A stretch of 64,000 bases of DNA from Paraspadella gotoi (lineage: Eukaryota > Chaetognatha). This document shows positions 1 to 11,779 of this stretch, one piece after another. The notes under the pieces were generated by a model. It searched no databases and had not been told where the DNA came from. It saw nothing but the letters and a program-made list of their open reading frames with translations. Both the position numbers and the translations under genes were made by a program. The first letter of the stretch is position 1, and each line of letters starts with the position of its first letter. The stretch lies in the NCBI GenBank assembly GCA_051294375.1, contig CM119264.1:26908755-26972754 (forward strand). Reading direction: 5' to 3'.

Positions 1-240
1 TGTTAAATATACAATTTGTTCCAATTTTGACTACCAGGAAACCCATTTAGATTATTAAATATTTAATTAAAGGCGTTTTTTATTTTCAAATAGTCTGTAT
101 TTATCATCTTACTTTTTTTAGCCTTGTAGCTTTTTGATTTAATAGCTTTATTTCTTGTATCACTTTATTTTGGCTGATTCTAACCACGTCTATCTCCACA
201 CTTTGTTTTTGCACTCTTTCCCCAATCGGTCCACTCACAG

Positions 241-684
241 GGAGTCCCGCGGCTCCCGGCTCGCCCCGAAACCGCGCACATCAGTGGCAGTCAACATCCT
301 CGGTGCAAAACTGGTCCGTGTCTCAAGTCACGTCGTGGATCACCTGCTTGGAGATGGAGCAGTACGTGCCAGAGTTGGTCGCCAAGTCCGTCGACGGCGC
401 CGCTCTGCTGCAACTCGATTCCAACAAAATGAAGGTGCCAGTTTAATACTACTACAATAGCTTTGTCTGCAACTTTTCACTTTCACCTAACTCCATTACC
501 CACTTAATTCTCTTTCCAGCATCTCGGCATAAACAGCACCGACCGAACGATTCTGAAGAAAAAGATCAAGGACCTCAAGGTGACGGCGGAGAGAGAGAAG
601 AAGGCGGCGGAGAAGGAGCGAAAAGAAGCGGAGAAACGCGCCAAGAAGGAAGGCGCTTCCTCCAAACGGAAGTTCTTTGCCTGA
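241..684 (+). CDS. PPP1R9A-like: neurabin/spinophilin-like protein, C-terminal SAM domain and basic tail (last two coding exons)
   Basis: Two exons, 241-434 and 520-684, are joined in phase 0. The upstream exon follows a TCACAG acceptor and starts with the last two bases of a split codon; its donor is AAG/gtgcca; the second exon follows TTTCCAG and ends at TGA 682-684. They give about 118 residues. First is a sterile alpha motif: WSVSQVTSWITCLEMEQYV, then LLQLDSNKMK across the intron into HLGINSTDRTILKKKIKDLK. A Lys/Glu-rich coiled tail follows (EREKKAAEKERKEAEKRAKK) and the protein ends KRKFFA. A SAM domain followed directly by this charged helix is the arrangement known at the C-terminus of neurabin-I and its insect homologue, scaffolds that bind F-actin and protein phosphatase 1. 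The actin, PP1 and PDZ regions would lie upstream of the window. Another SAM-containing scaffold cannot be excluded, but the order and the LLQLD and LKKKIKDLK signatures fit neurabin well. Confidence 0.85.
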
Positions 685-794
685 GTCTCTATTTTTTCTT
701 TAAAAAAAAAAAATCACCCTTTTCTTTTCTTCACCGATCATCGTCAACGGCTAGGGCGGCGTGGACGGATCATGCCCGTATCTATTATAAAAAA

Positions 795-800
795 AATAAA
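795..800 (+). terminator. poly(A) signal of the neurabin-like gene
   Basis: AATAAA lies 111 bases after the TGA and is followed by T-rich sequence. It is the first canonical hexamer downstream of the stop. Confidence 0.6.
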
Positions 801-1980
801 TCTTCCTTTTTGCCTTTTTTTATTTTGATTAAAATTTTATATTTTTATTACTATTATTATCATCATTTGTTTAATTTCGCAGCCTTCGTTTTCTAGTCTG
901 AATAAGCATTTTAATATAACGTGTTGGTTGAGACCAGTCTTTTTTAACGTTTTCGAATTTTGAATGTTTTTTCATTCACAATATGGTTATTTATTCCAAA
1001 CCATGTTAATATTTTATTTCTTCTCATACATCTAATGTATTCTTTACTAAATATTAGTATCAAGCAATAAAATATGCTGATAAGGAGCCCTTGAGGAGCC
1101 CAATAGAATTTTTTTTGTATTATTTTAAATTTTTGTTTGTTGTAACGTCCACTATTAGCGCATATGTTGTAAATGTTTGTATGGCATCTCATGATCAATT
1201 AAATTTGTTAACAGTTTTTTCGTAGCCTAAAATTATTAAGTTCGTAGCTTATGTAAAATGATGACATTTGAATTTTAGCTAGATTTCCTATGAATGACTC
1301 AGTTTTTTGAAAAACTCTGTTATGGACCAGCTGTTCAAAGTGCTCCCTATCATTGGAATTGTCCTTTTACATGTTAATCATATGATATAAAATAGGCGGG
1401 AGTTGGCATTTGTTTGAACGTTACCGCCAACTGGAGGGTTCAGTCAGTCTCCTGAAAATGTCAATGGCGTCGAAGTCAGATCTTGGAAGCCAGACATCCA
1501 ACCGCGAAGCCAGGAACGCATCCAATCAACGTTCTCCTCTGAAATCACGTGAGAAAATAAGCCAATCCCTGAGAAGTTCAGTTCAAAAGATCATTTTCTT
1601 TGTCCGTTACAGTCCAACGTATTTTCGGAATATTTTGAAACAGATTTGAATTTTTTTTCCCCAAAAATAAAAATAATGTCGAAACTACCTGCTCGCCTTC
1701 GGGAAACTAATAATTATGCGTCGATATTGAAATTTTGGGCGTTTTAAAGTAAAATATTTTACATTTTATTATTGAAAGTTTAAAATTTTTAGGCGTATTT
1801 TTTTTTTAATTAGATTTTATACTCTAAATCTTTAATCACACTGTATTATTTATAATCCTGCAGTTACAAGTTTTTTTAAATTAAAGCCCTAATCTTTTAC
1901 TGAAATTTCAAGTAAGTTTAAAAATTAACATCAAACAATCGCATAAGAGAAAAATGCTCTAATGGTAATATTTTATAACT
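801..1980. other. AT-rich intergenic sequence with one weak exon-like patch
   Basis: No recognisable gene. An open + frame runs from about 1412 to 1648. It has coding-like composition up to a gtgaga donor-like site near 1549 (reading FERYRQLEGSVSLLKMSMAS and on) and degenerates after it. It has no clear start or acceptor and no family was recognised, so it may be an isolated or decayed exon. The rest is AT-rich with no structure seen. Confidence 0.3.
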
Positions 1981-2437
1981 TTGTCGCCTGATGTGTTGTG
2001 GGCGGAAAGTGCATCACCAGGTTGAGGCATGTCGCCTGAAAGTGTTGTTGTTGCTGTTGTGTTCGGAAGACGGGCTCACCAATGAAGAGACAGTAATTAT
2101 TGATAAGTGTTAATGACAGAACCGTTCAATATAAGCAGTAAGGCGTAGTGAAAGTTACATACAAAAATTCTAAATATCAATTATGAACAACATACCATCA
2201 GTAAACTTTAATTTGTAAAAAAAAATTAATTTTATGTTCAATTTTTGCAGTAGGCTATATTTATATATAGTACTACTCCTATAACACCATGTTACAGGCG
2301 GGTTAAGCGCCCCGTCCCTCTTAACTGCTAGGCGACCACCGGGCTAGAACCCCGGACCTTTGGGTTGGGAGGCGAATGATTTGCCTCCAGCACCAATGGC
2401 CGCTGATGAACGGTTGGTGGATTTTAGTCTACCATAA
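1981..2437 (-). mobile_element. miniature LTR retrotransposon (TRIM-like), LTR plus start of internal region
   Basis: Read on the - strand, an LTR-like segment runs from about 2437 down to 2083 and ends CTGTCTCTTCA. It is followed by a primer-binding-site-like TTGGTGAGCCCG and about 100 bases of internal sequence (CAACAACAAC-rich, then ATGCCTCAACCTGGTGATG). The same order is found at 61911-62496, where the second LTR and a polypurine tract are also present. The LTR carries a tRNA-like block whose T-arm has stem CCGGG/CCCGG around the loop GTTCTAG. No gag or pol coding remains. This LTR is longer than the 62 kb copy because about 140 bases (2141-2283), homologous to one arm of the foldback element at 3994-4567, lie within it. 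Confidence 0.6.
2141..2283. mobile_element. single arm of a foldback element inside the LTR
   Basis: The segment starts CAGTAAGGCGTAGTGAAAG and ends GCAGTAGGCTATATTTATAT...AGTACTACTCC. It matches 3994-4152 in the same orientation and 4468-4567 in the opposite one. Either it inserted here or it belongs to a longer LTR subtype, because the degraded LTR copy at 60766-61405 has related sequence at the same place. Confidence 0.5.
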
Positions 2438-2844
2438 ATCATGTTTTAATAATACCCCGTGTCCGTTTGCGAGTGACATTAAAAAAATCTTTACTATACT
2501 TTAAATATATAATAAATTTAATTCATAAGTTTATCATTAGTTGGAGAACTACTTCACGTCTTTTATGTATAAGTTTCATTAGCCTAATGATTAGGTGTTT
2601 AATTTTTTTACTATTCTTAGTTTAATTTTTTATCTAACTCAGTAAAATTGGTGAAAAAAGACCATTTAGACGTGTTCTTGATTGAATTTTTTAAAAAAAC
2701 TTTATATTATTAGAAATCCTTATTAATGGTAATTATTGGGAATTATTATAATGTTGAGTAACTGAATAATGAATTTTTATTTATTTGTATTTGTTTGTAT
2801 TATTTAATTGTAAACTTAAGTTTTCATTATACAATTTGTCCAAT

Positions 2845-3800
2845 TGGCGATCCCGGAGTTGAATTCGCTCTGGAGGCTTATGGGAAAACAAAGAGAAAGA
2901 AGAGGAAAAAATAAAGTTCGTTTCTTTACGGAAAAGAAAATTTAAGACAGTAATAATAATGATATTAAAAACGTTTTTAAGCTTTACGAGCTAAGGATTT
3001 CTTTTTAATTCTTTAAAAAATTTAATTATAATATTTTTTTTATTGTTTTTGATAGATATTTACAAAATAAGTTTTTATTTGTGATAACCACGATCATTTA
3101 ATAATTCGGATATGTTTTGGTTCTTGTTTTTTGATCCTTCATCAACCAGTTTTAATAATAATAATAAATATTTAGATATTAACTTTGAGAGATAGAGAGG
3201 CAATTTTAACTTTGATATTTCTCACTCTCTCCGAATTATTAAATGACCATTGTAATCATAAATAAAAACTGTTACTTTATAAATATTATTATTATATTTT
3301 TTATAAATTTATTAATATTTAAATATTCTTTTTTGAAATGTTAAATTGTATACTTAAACCAAAACTTAATTCTAATTTACCCTTAACTTACCCCTCACCC
3401 AAACTTACCCCTAACTTACCCTTACCCCTAACTTACCCCTACCCCTAACTTACCCTTACCCCTACCCCTAACTTACCCCTAACCCTACCTTACCCCTAAT
3501 TTATTTTTAACCTTAATTTATTTTTTTAGTTAATTTATACTTATTTTTAATTTATTCTTTATTATAATTTATTGTAATTTTAATTTTTACCCAAATATAT
3601 ATTGGTTGTACCAATTTCATATAACAAAAATATTTTAAAAAAATTATGATATCTGAATTCTTTTATTTTTTTTCCCCAAAATGTTATCCTCTTCCGTTCC
3701 ATTTCATTCCTCTTCTTTTTTCCGTTAATTTTTTAGGAAAAACCTTGCTCTTCGTTTTCCTGTAGGCCTCCATAAGGCATTGATCTCCAGGAATGCCTTC
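2845..3800. repeat. large foldback (inverted-repeat) element with a degenerate telomere-like tract
   Basis: Left-arm motifs recur inverted on the right. GGCGATCCCGGAG...TCTGGAGGCTTATGG (2848-2883) faces CCTCCATAAGG...GATCTCCAGG...CCGG near 3768-3803. AAACAAAGAGAAAGAAGAGG faces CCTCTTCTTTTTTCC. AATAATTCGGATATG near 3100 faces CTCCGAATTATTAAATGA near 3225. No coding sequence was found. The right half includes the CCCTAA-like tract at 3367-3500. Confidence 0.5.
3367..3500. repeat. degenerate interstitial telomere-like repeats
   Basis: The stretch is a run of variants of ACTTACCCCTA, ACTTACCCTTACCCCTA and CCCTAACTTACC. The units are 6-11 bases and resemble CCCTAA, but few are exact, so this is a short interstitial tract and not a chromosome end. 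Confidence 0.55.
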
Positions 3801-3993
3801 CCGGATAATTCTTAATTTAATGGTGTAAATAAATTTTAAAATTTTTTATAAATTAATAAATAATTAATTTATATTAATTTTTTTTAAAGATTTAGTTTTT
3901 TAATAAAGATGAAACTAGATGACCATTGAAGAAAGGTTGTTTTACATAAGTTAATATCAAATTAATCTTATGAAATTTAAATATAATAAACGT

Positions 3994-4567
3994 CCAGTAA
4001 GGCGTAGTAAAATTTTTAAATTCAACTTTAATTAAAATTCTAAAAGTGAGGAACGAACAACATTATACTGATGAACATTTATGTATAAAAAAAATTATAA
4101 TAAATTTTACAATTTATGCAGTAGGCCATATTTATATTAGTACTAATCCAATAGATGTTAAAATTTTAAAACAGTTTTTTTAAAGATTTTGTTTTGCATA
4201 TTTGGATTCGTCATAAAAAGTTGATAAAAAGAAATATAATTCTTTTTGAAAAATTCCTTCATTAAGTGGGTCAAAAATTCGAAAAAACTATATTTTAAAT
4301 GGAAAATTATTTTTTTATATATTAAATATAGTTTTTTAAAATTTTTAACCCACTTAATAAAAGAATTTTTAAAAATGATTTATATTTTCTTTTATCAACT
4401 TTTGACGAGGAATTCAAATCTGCAATCAAAATTAAAAAAAGCTTATTTTAAATTTTTTTGATTTTATAAGGATAGTACTTTATATAAATATATGTTAATG
4501 TTTACTGATAGTATGTTGTTCATAATTGACATTTAGAATTTTCGTATGTAACTTTCACTACGCCTTA
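3994..4567. mobile_element. long foldback element with two nested pairs of inverted arms
   Basis: Outer arms: 3994-4152 (CAGTAAGGCGTAGTAAAA...TTATATTAGTACTAATCC) and 4468-4567 inverted (GGATAGTACTTTATATAAAT...TTTCACTACGCCTTA). Inner arms: about 4203-4313 (TCGTCATAAAAAGTTGATAA...ATTAAGTGGGTC) and 4322-4430 inverted (ACCCACTTAATAAAAGAA...TTATCAACTTTTGACGAGG). CGTCCAG precedes the left end and follows the right end, which could be a target duplication. It has no coding capacity. Related inner foldbacks lie at 61008-61228 and 62545-62765. Confidence 0.6.
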
Positions 4568-4838
4568 ACGTCCAGTACTTTGCTATAGAATTAGAATGAG
4601 GAAAGAAAATTTTAAAAAATATATATCCAATGAGAAATGGTACGCATTTATTTGGTGTCACTCTCGAACGGACACGGGGTATTAATTCTTATTATGAACC
4701 AAATGAATTCGATTACCTTAATAATTTGACTAGATAAGGGGTGATGGTTTAATTTTTTTTTTCACTTTAGCCATAATATAATAAGTCTCCTTTCCCACAT
4801 TCAGCTCCGTATGTCGATGCGTCGCGGCCTTAAGTAGG

Positions 4839-7830
4839 ATGAGCAGTTTGATCTCCGGACCCTTCAACTCTCGGGGGTCCCGGCAGGCGTCTCCCAGTCT
4901 CCCTTCAATGAGCACTGGAGGCGTCGGCGGAGGCGGCGTCGTCGGAGGAGACGCTTTGCCCTCAGCGACCATAACCCCGGCGGCGACAACTACAACTTAC
5001 CAAGCGGAGGATTTCCTCAACATCCCCAACGACATGGCGCAGATGTTGGAGGCGGAGATGAACGAGATTCTCCACGGCGGCGGACTCGGCTCCGCCTTCG
5101 GCCCGCCGGGCTCTCAATTAGACGCGGATTCGACGGCGCCGTTTTTCATGCGTCTCGATACTCCGGGGCCGGACGAACTCCCGAGTCTCGACTCCTTCGA
5201 TCCGCTCAACTTCGGCGTCAACCTCGAGTCGGACTTCGAGGGCAAATACGCGAGCCTTCTGTCCGGCGAGGCGCCCAACCTCTCTTCGGACACATTCTGC
5301 GGGAGGATGTCTTCGAGCGTGGTCGTCGATCGAGCCACTCTCACGACATCTCCCTTTTCTTCGTTTCTCTTCGACTCCAACTCTCAGCCCGGCAGCGTCG
5401 GAAGCACCGGAAGCGGGATCAACAGGAATCCCATACTCATGGTGGACCCGCAGACGGGGATTCCCAATCAGCCGATGGTGCCGACGACGGTCTCGCAAAA
5501 CGACGACAACGATTCTTCAAAACTCTGGTCGGAAACGACGACGACCAGGACCGTGAGTTCGTCGTCGCTCTCGTTCGCCACCAGACCCTCAATCGCCGCC
5601 CCTCACTTGCCTTTCCCTGCGCCGGCGACGCAATCGGGAGCGGTTGCCGCCGCCGCTTCCCAGTGTGACCGCGACGTGCACATGATGTCGCCGCCACCGA
5701 CTAAACCATTTGTCAAGAGCGAGGCCACTTTCGCCGGCGAGAATTCCAAGTCTTCCGAGGCTCGGGTGGCTCAATCCGCCGCCGCCCAAAATGTCCCCGT
5801 CAAATCCGAGGAGAGTTCTCAAGTTTGGAGTCAACTCCAAACCATTTTGCTCAGCGGCACCAACGGCCCGATCTCGAGCAGCCTGCTGCAGCAATTGCAG
5901 CCGCTGCTGTCGCAACAAAAATCCAAGAATATAATCGTCCAGGCAAAGGCGTTGACGCCGACCTCGTCGTCCGAGTCAGCGACTCGCGCCACCCCGCCCG
6001 CCGCCAACGGCCCCACGAGCTTTCAAACCGTGCAGATTCTCAAGTCGGGCGCGCCCGGCTCCGTCAACGGCACCAAGACCGTCGTCTTTCGCGGGGGAGA
6101 TGTCCCCAAAGCCCCCGCCTCCGTCGGCACTCCCCAGGGCGCCTTTAGCACGCCGACCACGATGGCCGCGGCTCCTACGACGCCCTTCGGAACCGCAGTC
6201 TCGTCCGCCGCGCAAGGTGCTAATCGGAACGGCGCCGCGTTATCGTCCTCCGCCGCCTCCTACCCTAACCTCAGCTCCCCCTCGGAGGCGCGGAGCGGAT
6301 GCAGCGTATCGTCGGAAAACTCGGACGAGGATTCGCAGGAAGTTGGCCACACGGACGGAGAATCGGACAATCCCTTTCCCAAGCCAGTCTACTCGTACAG
6401 TTGCCTTATCGCGCTCGCCCTCAAGAATAGCAAGACTGGAAGTTTGCCCGTCAGCGACATTTACAATTTTATGACGTGAGTAAAGCGAGAAATAAATATT
6501 AAATTTGAACAATCAATATAAAATTATTCATTCATACAATAAACAAGCTATCTTCCCCCTGACTTTAATCAGGCTATGGTACTTTAATAGATAAAAATAT
6601 AATAATAATATAATAATAATAAGCTCTCAATCAAGTGATTTAAGTGATATAATAATTTTTAATCGTTTCCATTGAATTAAATGACCTCTCCCTTAATTAT
6701 GTATCGGGGTATACAAAATACAAGGTTCTAAATATTATGAAATTAATAATGCCAATATAAAATTAATCATTCATTCATTCATTAAATAGGTTCTCATGCC
6801 CCTGAGTTTGGACGGTCTATTTGATTCACATTCGAGTAAAGTTTACTCCGTACTAATAATAATAAATGTTTAAATTTAAAAAAAAAAGTCCCCATCTATT
6901 CACAACCCTTTATATCGTTCAATTCAGCGATAACTTTCCTTACTTCCGTACCGCTCCCGACGGATGGAAGAACTCTGTACGACACAACCTCTCTCTCAAC
7001 AAATGCTTCGAGAAAATAGAGAAACCCGGAGCCAACGGCCAAGGGTCACGGAAAGGATGCCATTGGTCGCTCAATCCGCTCAAGTTGGAGAAGATGGAGG
7101 ACGAGATCATCAAGTGGCGAAAAAAGGATCCTCAGGGCGTGCTCAGGAGCATGTCTTATCCCGGTAAGGAAATGTGATAGTTCACAGAAGCCGTGAGCTG
7201 TTAGTAGATGTCTTTTCACTTTTGTTGAGCCTTTGTAGCCTACACCCGTTAAGCTTTTTTCGTCGAATTTATTGCAATGTAGATAAGCAGCGTTGGGGGT
7301 CGGGTTTTTTTTTAAAGATAGTTTTCTTCCAACTGTTACAGTTGGTTACCTCTTGAAATAAAACTTTACTATCGCAACTTAACCTCTCTCCTTTCGTGTC
7401 TCCCCACCGTTCCACAGAAAAACTGGAATCGATCGAGCGCGGAACCATCACGTCCTCGAACTACTCCGAATTCTCTCACCTTCGCGATCCCCGTCTTTTG
7501 TTCGAAACTCATTCCGACGAACCCGAGTCCCAGTCAGTCCCGTCGCAAGTTCCCAGCGTCTCCTATCCCGCCAAACAAATGGTAAAGATGTCCGATCTCG
7601 GCACCGCCCTGCAAAAGGACGCCATCAAAAAGGATCGCGACATTTCCACCATCGACGTCTCGGTCCGCCACGAAGTCCCGCCCACCCAGTTGACAACGAC
7701 GGGAAATATCTTGGCCTCGCTGAGCGGAATCGCCGGCGGCTCCAACTCCATTAAGTTTTCCTTTTCTCCCGGAACGAATCGCGGAAAGTCTTTGTCCCAC
7801 TTGACGTCCATCCTTTCCAATCAGACTTAG
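4839..7830 (+). CDS. FOXN4-like: FoxN1/4-type forkhead transcription factor
   Basis: Three exons, 4839-6475, 6928-7163 and 7418-7830, join in frame to 761 residues and stop at TAG 7828-7830. All introns are GT-AG (gtgagt...ttcag, gtaagg...cacag). The forkhead starts near residue 514 ([20 protein letters not shown], then [12 protein letters not shown]), is cut by intron 1 inside a Thr codon, and continues [16 protein letters not shown] with recognition helix [15 protein letters not shown] (559-573) and the wing [31 protein letters not shown] and [16 protein letters not shown] are typical of the FoxN1/4 class, which regulates epithelial, neural and ciliary programmes in animals. The 510-residue N-terminus is Ser/Thr/Pro/Ala-rich, like an activation or linker region, with a short acidic helix ([20 protein letters not shown]) near 60. 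The start is the first ATG after an in-frame TAA and has A at -3. A TTCAG just upstream could be an acceptor, so a 5' untranslated or extra coding exon is possible. Confidence 0.93.
6476..6927 (+). other. FoxN intron 1
   Basis: This 452-base AT-rich intron splits the forkhead domain (phase 2). It contains TCATTCATTCATT and AATAATAAT simple repeats, including two near-copies of an ATTCATTCAT...CCCCTGA motif at about 6525-6565 and 6765-6805. Confidence 0.8.
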
Positions 7831-8036
7831 CCTCCAGTTTTTTGTGTTTCACCCTGGTGTGATGCAGTTATTTTGTTTTTTAGACGTCGAGAAAAGGGGC
7901 AGTTGATTTCCTGGTTGATTGGCTGAAATTGTTATTTTGAAAACTTCTTCCGCTACAGGAGGTCGTCTAAATTTTCTGGAGATTAGTTAACAAACCCATG
8001 CATTTGAGGAGTCTTTGAAGTATGTGTGCAGAAGGA

Positions 8037-8042
8037 ATTAAA
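8037..8042 (+). terminator. possible FoxN poly(A) signal (ATTAAA variant)
   Basis: ATTAAA about 210 bases after the stop is followed by GCGTGTGTTTTGTGGTTTT, a typical GU-rich downstream element. A canonical AATAAA occurs only at 8611-8616 and is the alternative site. Confidence 0.4.
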
Positions 8043-8619
8043 TACGCGTGTGTTTTGTGGTTTTCGTTTGGTTAAATTAATTCTGAAAATGTTCTACTTC
8101 GGACCGTAGTACTTAAACGTACGTTATTGCTACTAATTATTTGCTAACATTTGCACATAAAACGATTATTTTTTACAAAAAATAATACGCGACGGAAAAA
8201 AAAAATTATTTCAGGGTTTTTTAAAGCTTAGCTATTTAGGTACGTTTGTTGTGAAAACTGCTTCTGCTATTGCAGTGACTTAACGTAGAGGAATTTGCCT
8301 TCCCTACTGATTGTGTGCTCATTCATTTTCTTTTTACACGATTTTAAAAAAGTTACTCTTCATTGCTGTGGTTTGAAGTTTTATAGAATTGCCTTCAATG
8401 TATATCATTGTGTAAATCATGTGACCTGGCCTCTAAGAGGCTACATTTTAGTATGGGTTACAACGGATTGTTTTAAATTACTTAATTTGTTATTTTTAAA
8501 TTAAATTGTTACGATATTGACTAGATTTATTTTATTTTTTGTATCTTTAGAAATTAGAATATTTAGAATTATTTTTGAGTATTTACTATTTATTATCTAG
8601 TGATAGTCAAAATAAATAG

Positions 8620-11600
8620 TTGAATATCTATGTAATTCGAGATTTGTATAGACTATGCGAGCTGAAAATAATTCGGTTCGTTTCACATTAAGCCGCTTAT
8701 GCCTATAATTTTAAACAAAACATTTAAATTTAATGTTACGAAAAATAATAAAATTTTAAAAAAACACCGAATCCAAGGAGTTTTTTCTCGGAGCCAAGGA
8801 AGCTCGCAAGTCGCAACCAACGAAAAGCTCATGCAAGTCTTTGCGTCGATCAATAAAAACCCCGCCGCTCTTATTGTTCCTTTATACATGGCGTCTTCGT
8901 TAAAAAAAAACGAAAACTCTCGCCAATTGCCAATAATCCTTATTAGATTGAGACTTGTCGGGAAGAAGGTCCTCCCCCATCCCCCTTAAAGAAACCGCCC
9001 TCCCGCTTTCATCATGCGCCACCAAGCGACGCAAGCGGAAATTCATCAGAATCCGGAATCGCGGAGCAGACGCAACCTTCATTAGGTCGCGGGCCCGCCC
9101 CCCACCTCATTTCCGCCCTCCAATTGATTGGCTTCCGGTCGGACGTTCGGATCCCTTTTTTGAGGGGGGGATGAATATGGGCATCTCATTCCTAATACTT
9201 TTTGTAGTACATTTTTTTCAACATTAATCGTTTGTTAGTAACGACCGCTAGGAGAGAAGTCGCATCAGTGGTCAAACGAAGCTTTATCTGACGCCGCTGA
9301 GGGCCTAGCGTTTGGCCCGATTCTGCTCCAGACTCCGGAGCGACAAGTCTTAACTCTTTTTAAATCCCCTGGAGGGCGCGGCATCGGAGGCGACGCGGCG
9401 CTGCCGCTTTCCGCCGGCGCTGCGGGGCTCGAGATGCAGAATCGCTGAATTTGCAAGTTTGACTCCGAAGATGAGTTGGTGCCAGTCGAGAGAGAAGAGG
9501 ACCAGAGAGAGAGAGAAAAAAAAATTGCTCCTCCACTTTCTCGCTCTTTTTTTTTCTCGTAACTATGGTACAGAAAAAAATCCTAAGCCCATTGCTAGTT
9601 GCCATTCTTCCGACGAAATTATTCTACAACACAGATGACAAGAAAATAGTATATTTACTGAGTCTCTTAAATAGTTTTTTGTTATTTCTTATCTGGAATT
9701 AATTAATTATATTTGATAGTTAATAATCAATCCCGAGTCATTGTTTACAAGTTTACTATCAGCTGTTCACTTTTTTTATTTGATTTAAAAAGACCAAAGC
9801 TGCATTAATATCGTCTAACGAAATATTCTTATTTACTATATGCACAAGACGTATCAAAGGTTTATTATTATTCAGAATAAGTCAAAATTCAAAGTTAAAA
9901 TTCGGCGCTCAATGTTAGAAAAAGCGCTAAGAATTGAACGGCAATTATGTTTTACGAACTTTCACATAATTAAATCTCATAAATTAAAGGTTTAGACGAC
10001 CTCGACAAAGGTCATCTTTGCTTCCTCGATGGGTTTTACTCATTTATGACGAAACTTTTTTTTCTTTTTCCCATTTTTCCAATAACTTTCCCTTCTCGAT
10101 CTTTCCACCCATCGATCCGATGAACCTTCTCCTCTTGGGGAAACCAATTGAGCAAATCTTTGCTTTATTCATATTTCGTCCCTCTCTCCTCCGGAAACAG
10201 TCGATCCCAAAAATTTCCGTCTAATTCACATCCTCTCTTTCTCTCCTCCCTTCTACCCCCATCGCAAAAAAAAAAAAAAAAAAATGAAAGAAGAATTTCG
10301 CGAAGTGACGCTATTTTGGATCCGTTGGGTTTTTGGACCGGAAGCCTGGAGCCGGACCCGGCCTCGCTTCCGTTTTATCTCGGGAGGCGATTGATGGCCC
10401 GACGCCCGCGGAGGCGACGGCTCGAATCCTCGTGGAGGCGTTTGGTGTCGTGGGGGGGGGAATGGGGCGGAGCGAATGGTGTAGCTGGGGCTCCAGGCGC
10501 CTGGTCGAACGACGTGCCTGGTGGAAAGCGGCGCGGAAAGGCGCGTGGCTGGGAGAAGCAAATTAAGAATCGGTTCTCCAGTTCGGTGAGAGAGAGTGAG
10601 AGAGAGAGACTGACTCAGAGAGAGAAAGGGAGAAACAGGAATGAGGCAAATTAAGCAAATAACGATGGAGAAAAATTGGTAGGAAGCTGTGGTTCGATTG
10701 GATTGGGCGAGGGAGAGAAATGTTGGTCGATGGTGAAGGAATGACGGGGAATGGACTTGCATATTTATAAGCTCACGACAATTATCACACTATAATTGTA
10801 TGTAAAGTTCTCCTCGGCGAAATTGAGATTTAATTATTAATAATTGTTACTATTGGTACATATTTCAGTGTACGTACATTGCACTAATGATAATATCTCT
10901 TTCTTGACTCAACGTGGACGAACCCCTCTCGAAATATTTCCGTATAAATCTACGAATAAATTCCTAAAAACTAAAAATAGGCGAAACTGCGAAAACGAAA
11001 CTCGTGTTTCGACGGAGCCTCGTTCCGGTTTTTTAACCATTTAGCGCTGACATCGAGTCGTTTCCAACCTCCATTGCTTTTATTATATTATCATAGGCCT
11101 GTCTGTTTTTTAGTGGGGTTTCGTTACGCCCGGAATCTTCGCGTCCGCTACGACGCCAATGTGCTACCATCAACATAAATCGCTCCCCAATCAGCATTTT
11201 TCTCCATCCTCTTTTTTTCTTTCGGCGAGAGGCTTTGGAGAGAAAAGGCCGGGAAATAGGTGGCCGGACATAAGAAATTCAGTTTTGTTTATAAATATCT
11301 AATTAAATCTTAAAAGTTTTGTTAAACAAAATTTAATGTTTCATTCTATACAAGGTTAGGAGAGAGTTTTGGTTTTTTTTAAATCGACCGTTTGCCTCAA
11401 TGCCTTCAAACTTATAATAATAATTAATATAAAAGTCATCTGTCATATATCTATCATTAAGTTTGAAGTCTAAAACTACCTGAGACTCCTTCGGTCCTCG
11501 AGAGACGTCAATGAAGGAAGTCCCCAGAGCGTCAAGCTTTTTTTCCGGTTGAGAAGCGACGCTGGCGCTGCGCCGCCGGACGCGCAGTTGAGACTTGACA

Positions 11601-11690
11601 CGTCAGCACCCGAGCGTCTCCCTCGGTTCCTCGAATCCTTCCGCGCACGCAACGCGGTTCTTATTTTTTCATGAAAAAAAAAGAGTGTTA
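8620..11690. other. intergenic sequence with CpG-rich patches, no gene recognised
   Basis: CpG-rich blocks at about 8950-9130, 9245-9480, 10330-10560 and 11480-11660 stand out from AT-rich surroundings. The last contains GACACGTCAGC, a CRE-like half site. Short open frames here (for example 8699-8989 on +) have no recognised relatives and no clear splice context. The blocks could be promoters or untranslated exons; nothing firmer is visible. A purine stretch (GA)n lies at 10587-10627. Confidence 0.35.
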
Positions 11691-11779
11691 TAATATTGTT
11701 TGCGATTTACAAGTTTAGGTTAATTTGACATTGTGGTATAATCCTTTCTTTTCGTTGTGTAATAATTATTAGAAAAGTT

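Noticed and set aside
3367-3500. Chromosome end
   Set aside because: The tract is short, degenerate and flanked by ordinary unique and mobile sequence on both sides.
5114-6512. Many overlapping frames on both strands within the FoxN first exon
   Set aside because: GC-rich exon shadows; only the + frame from 4839 continues across splice sites into the forkhead domain.
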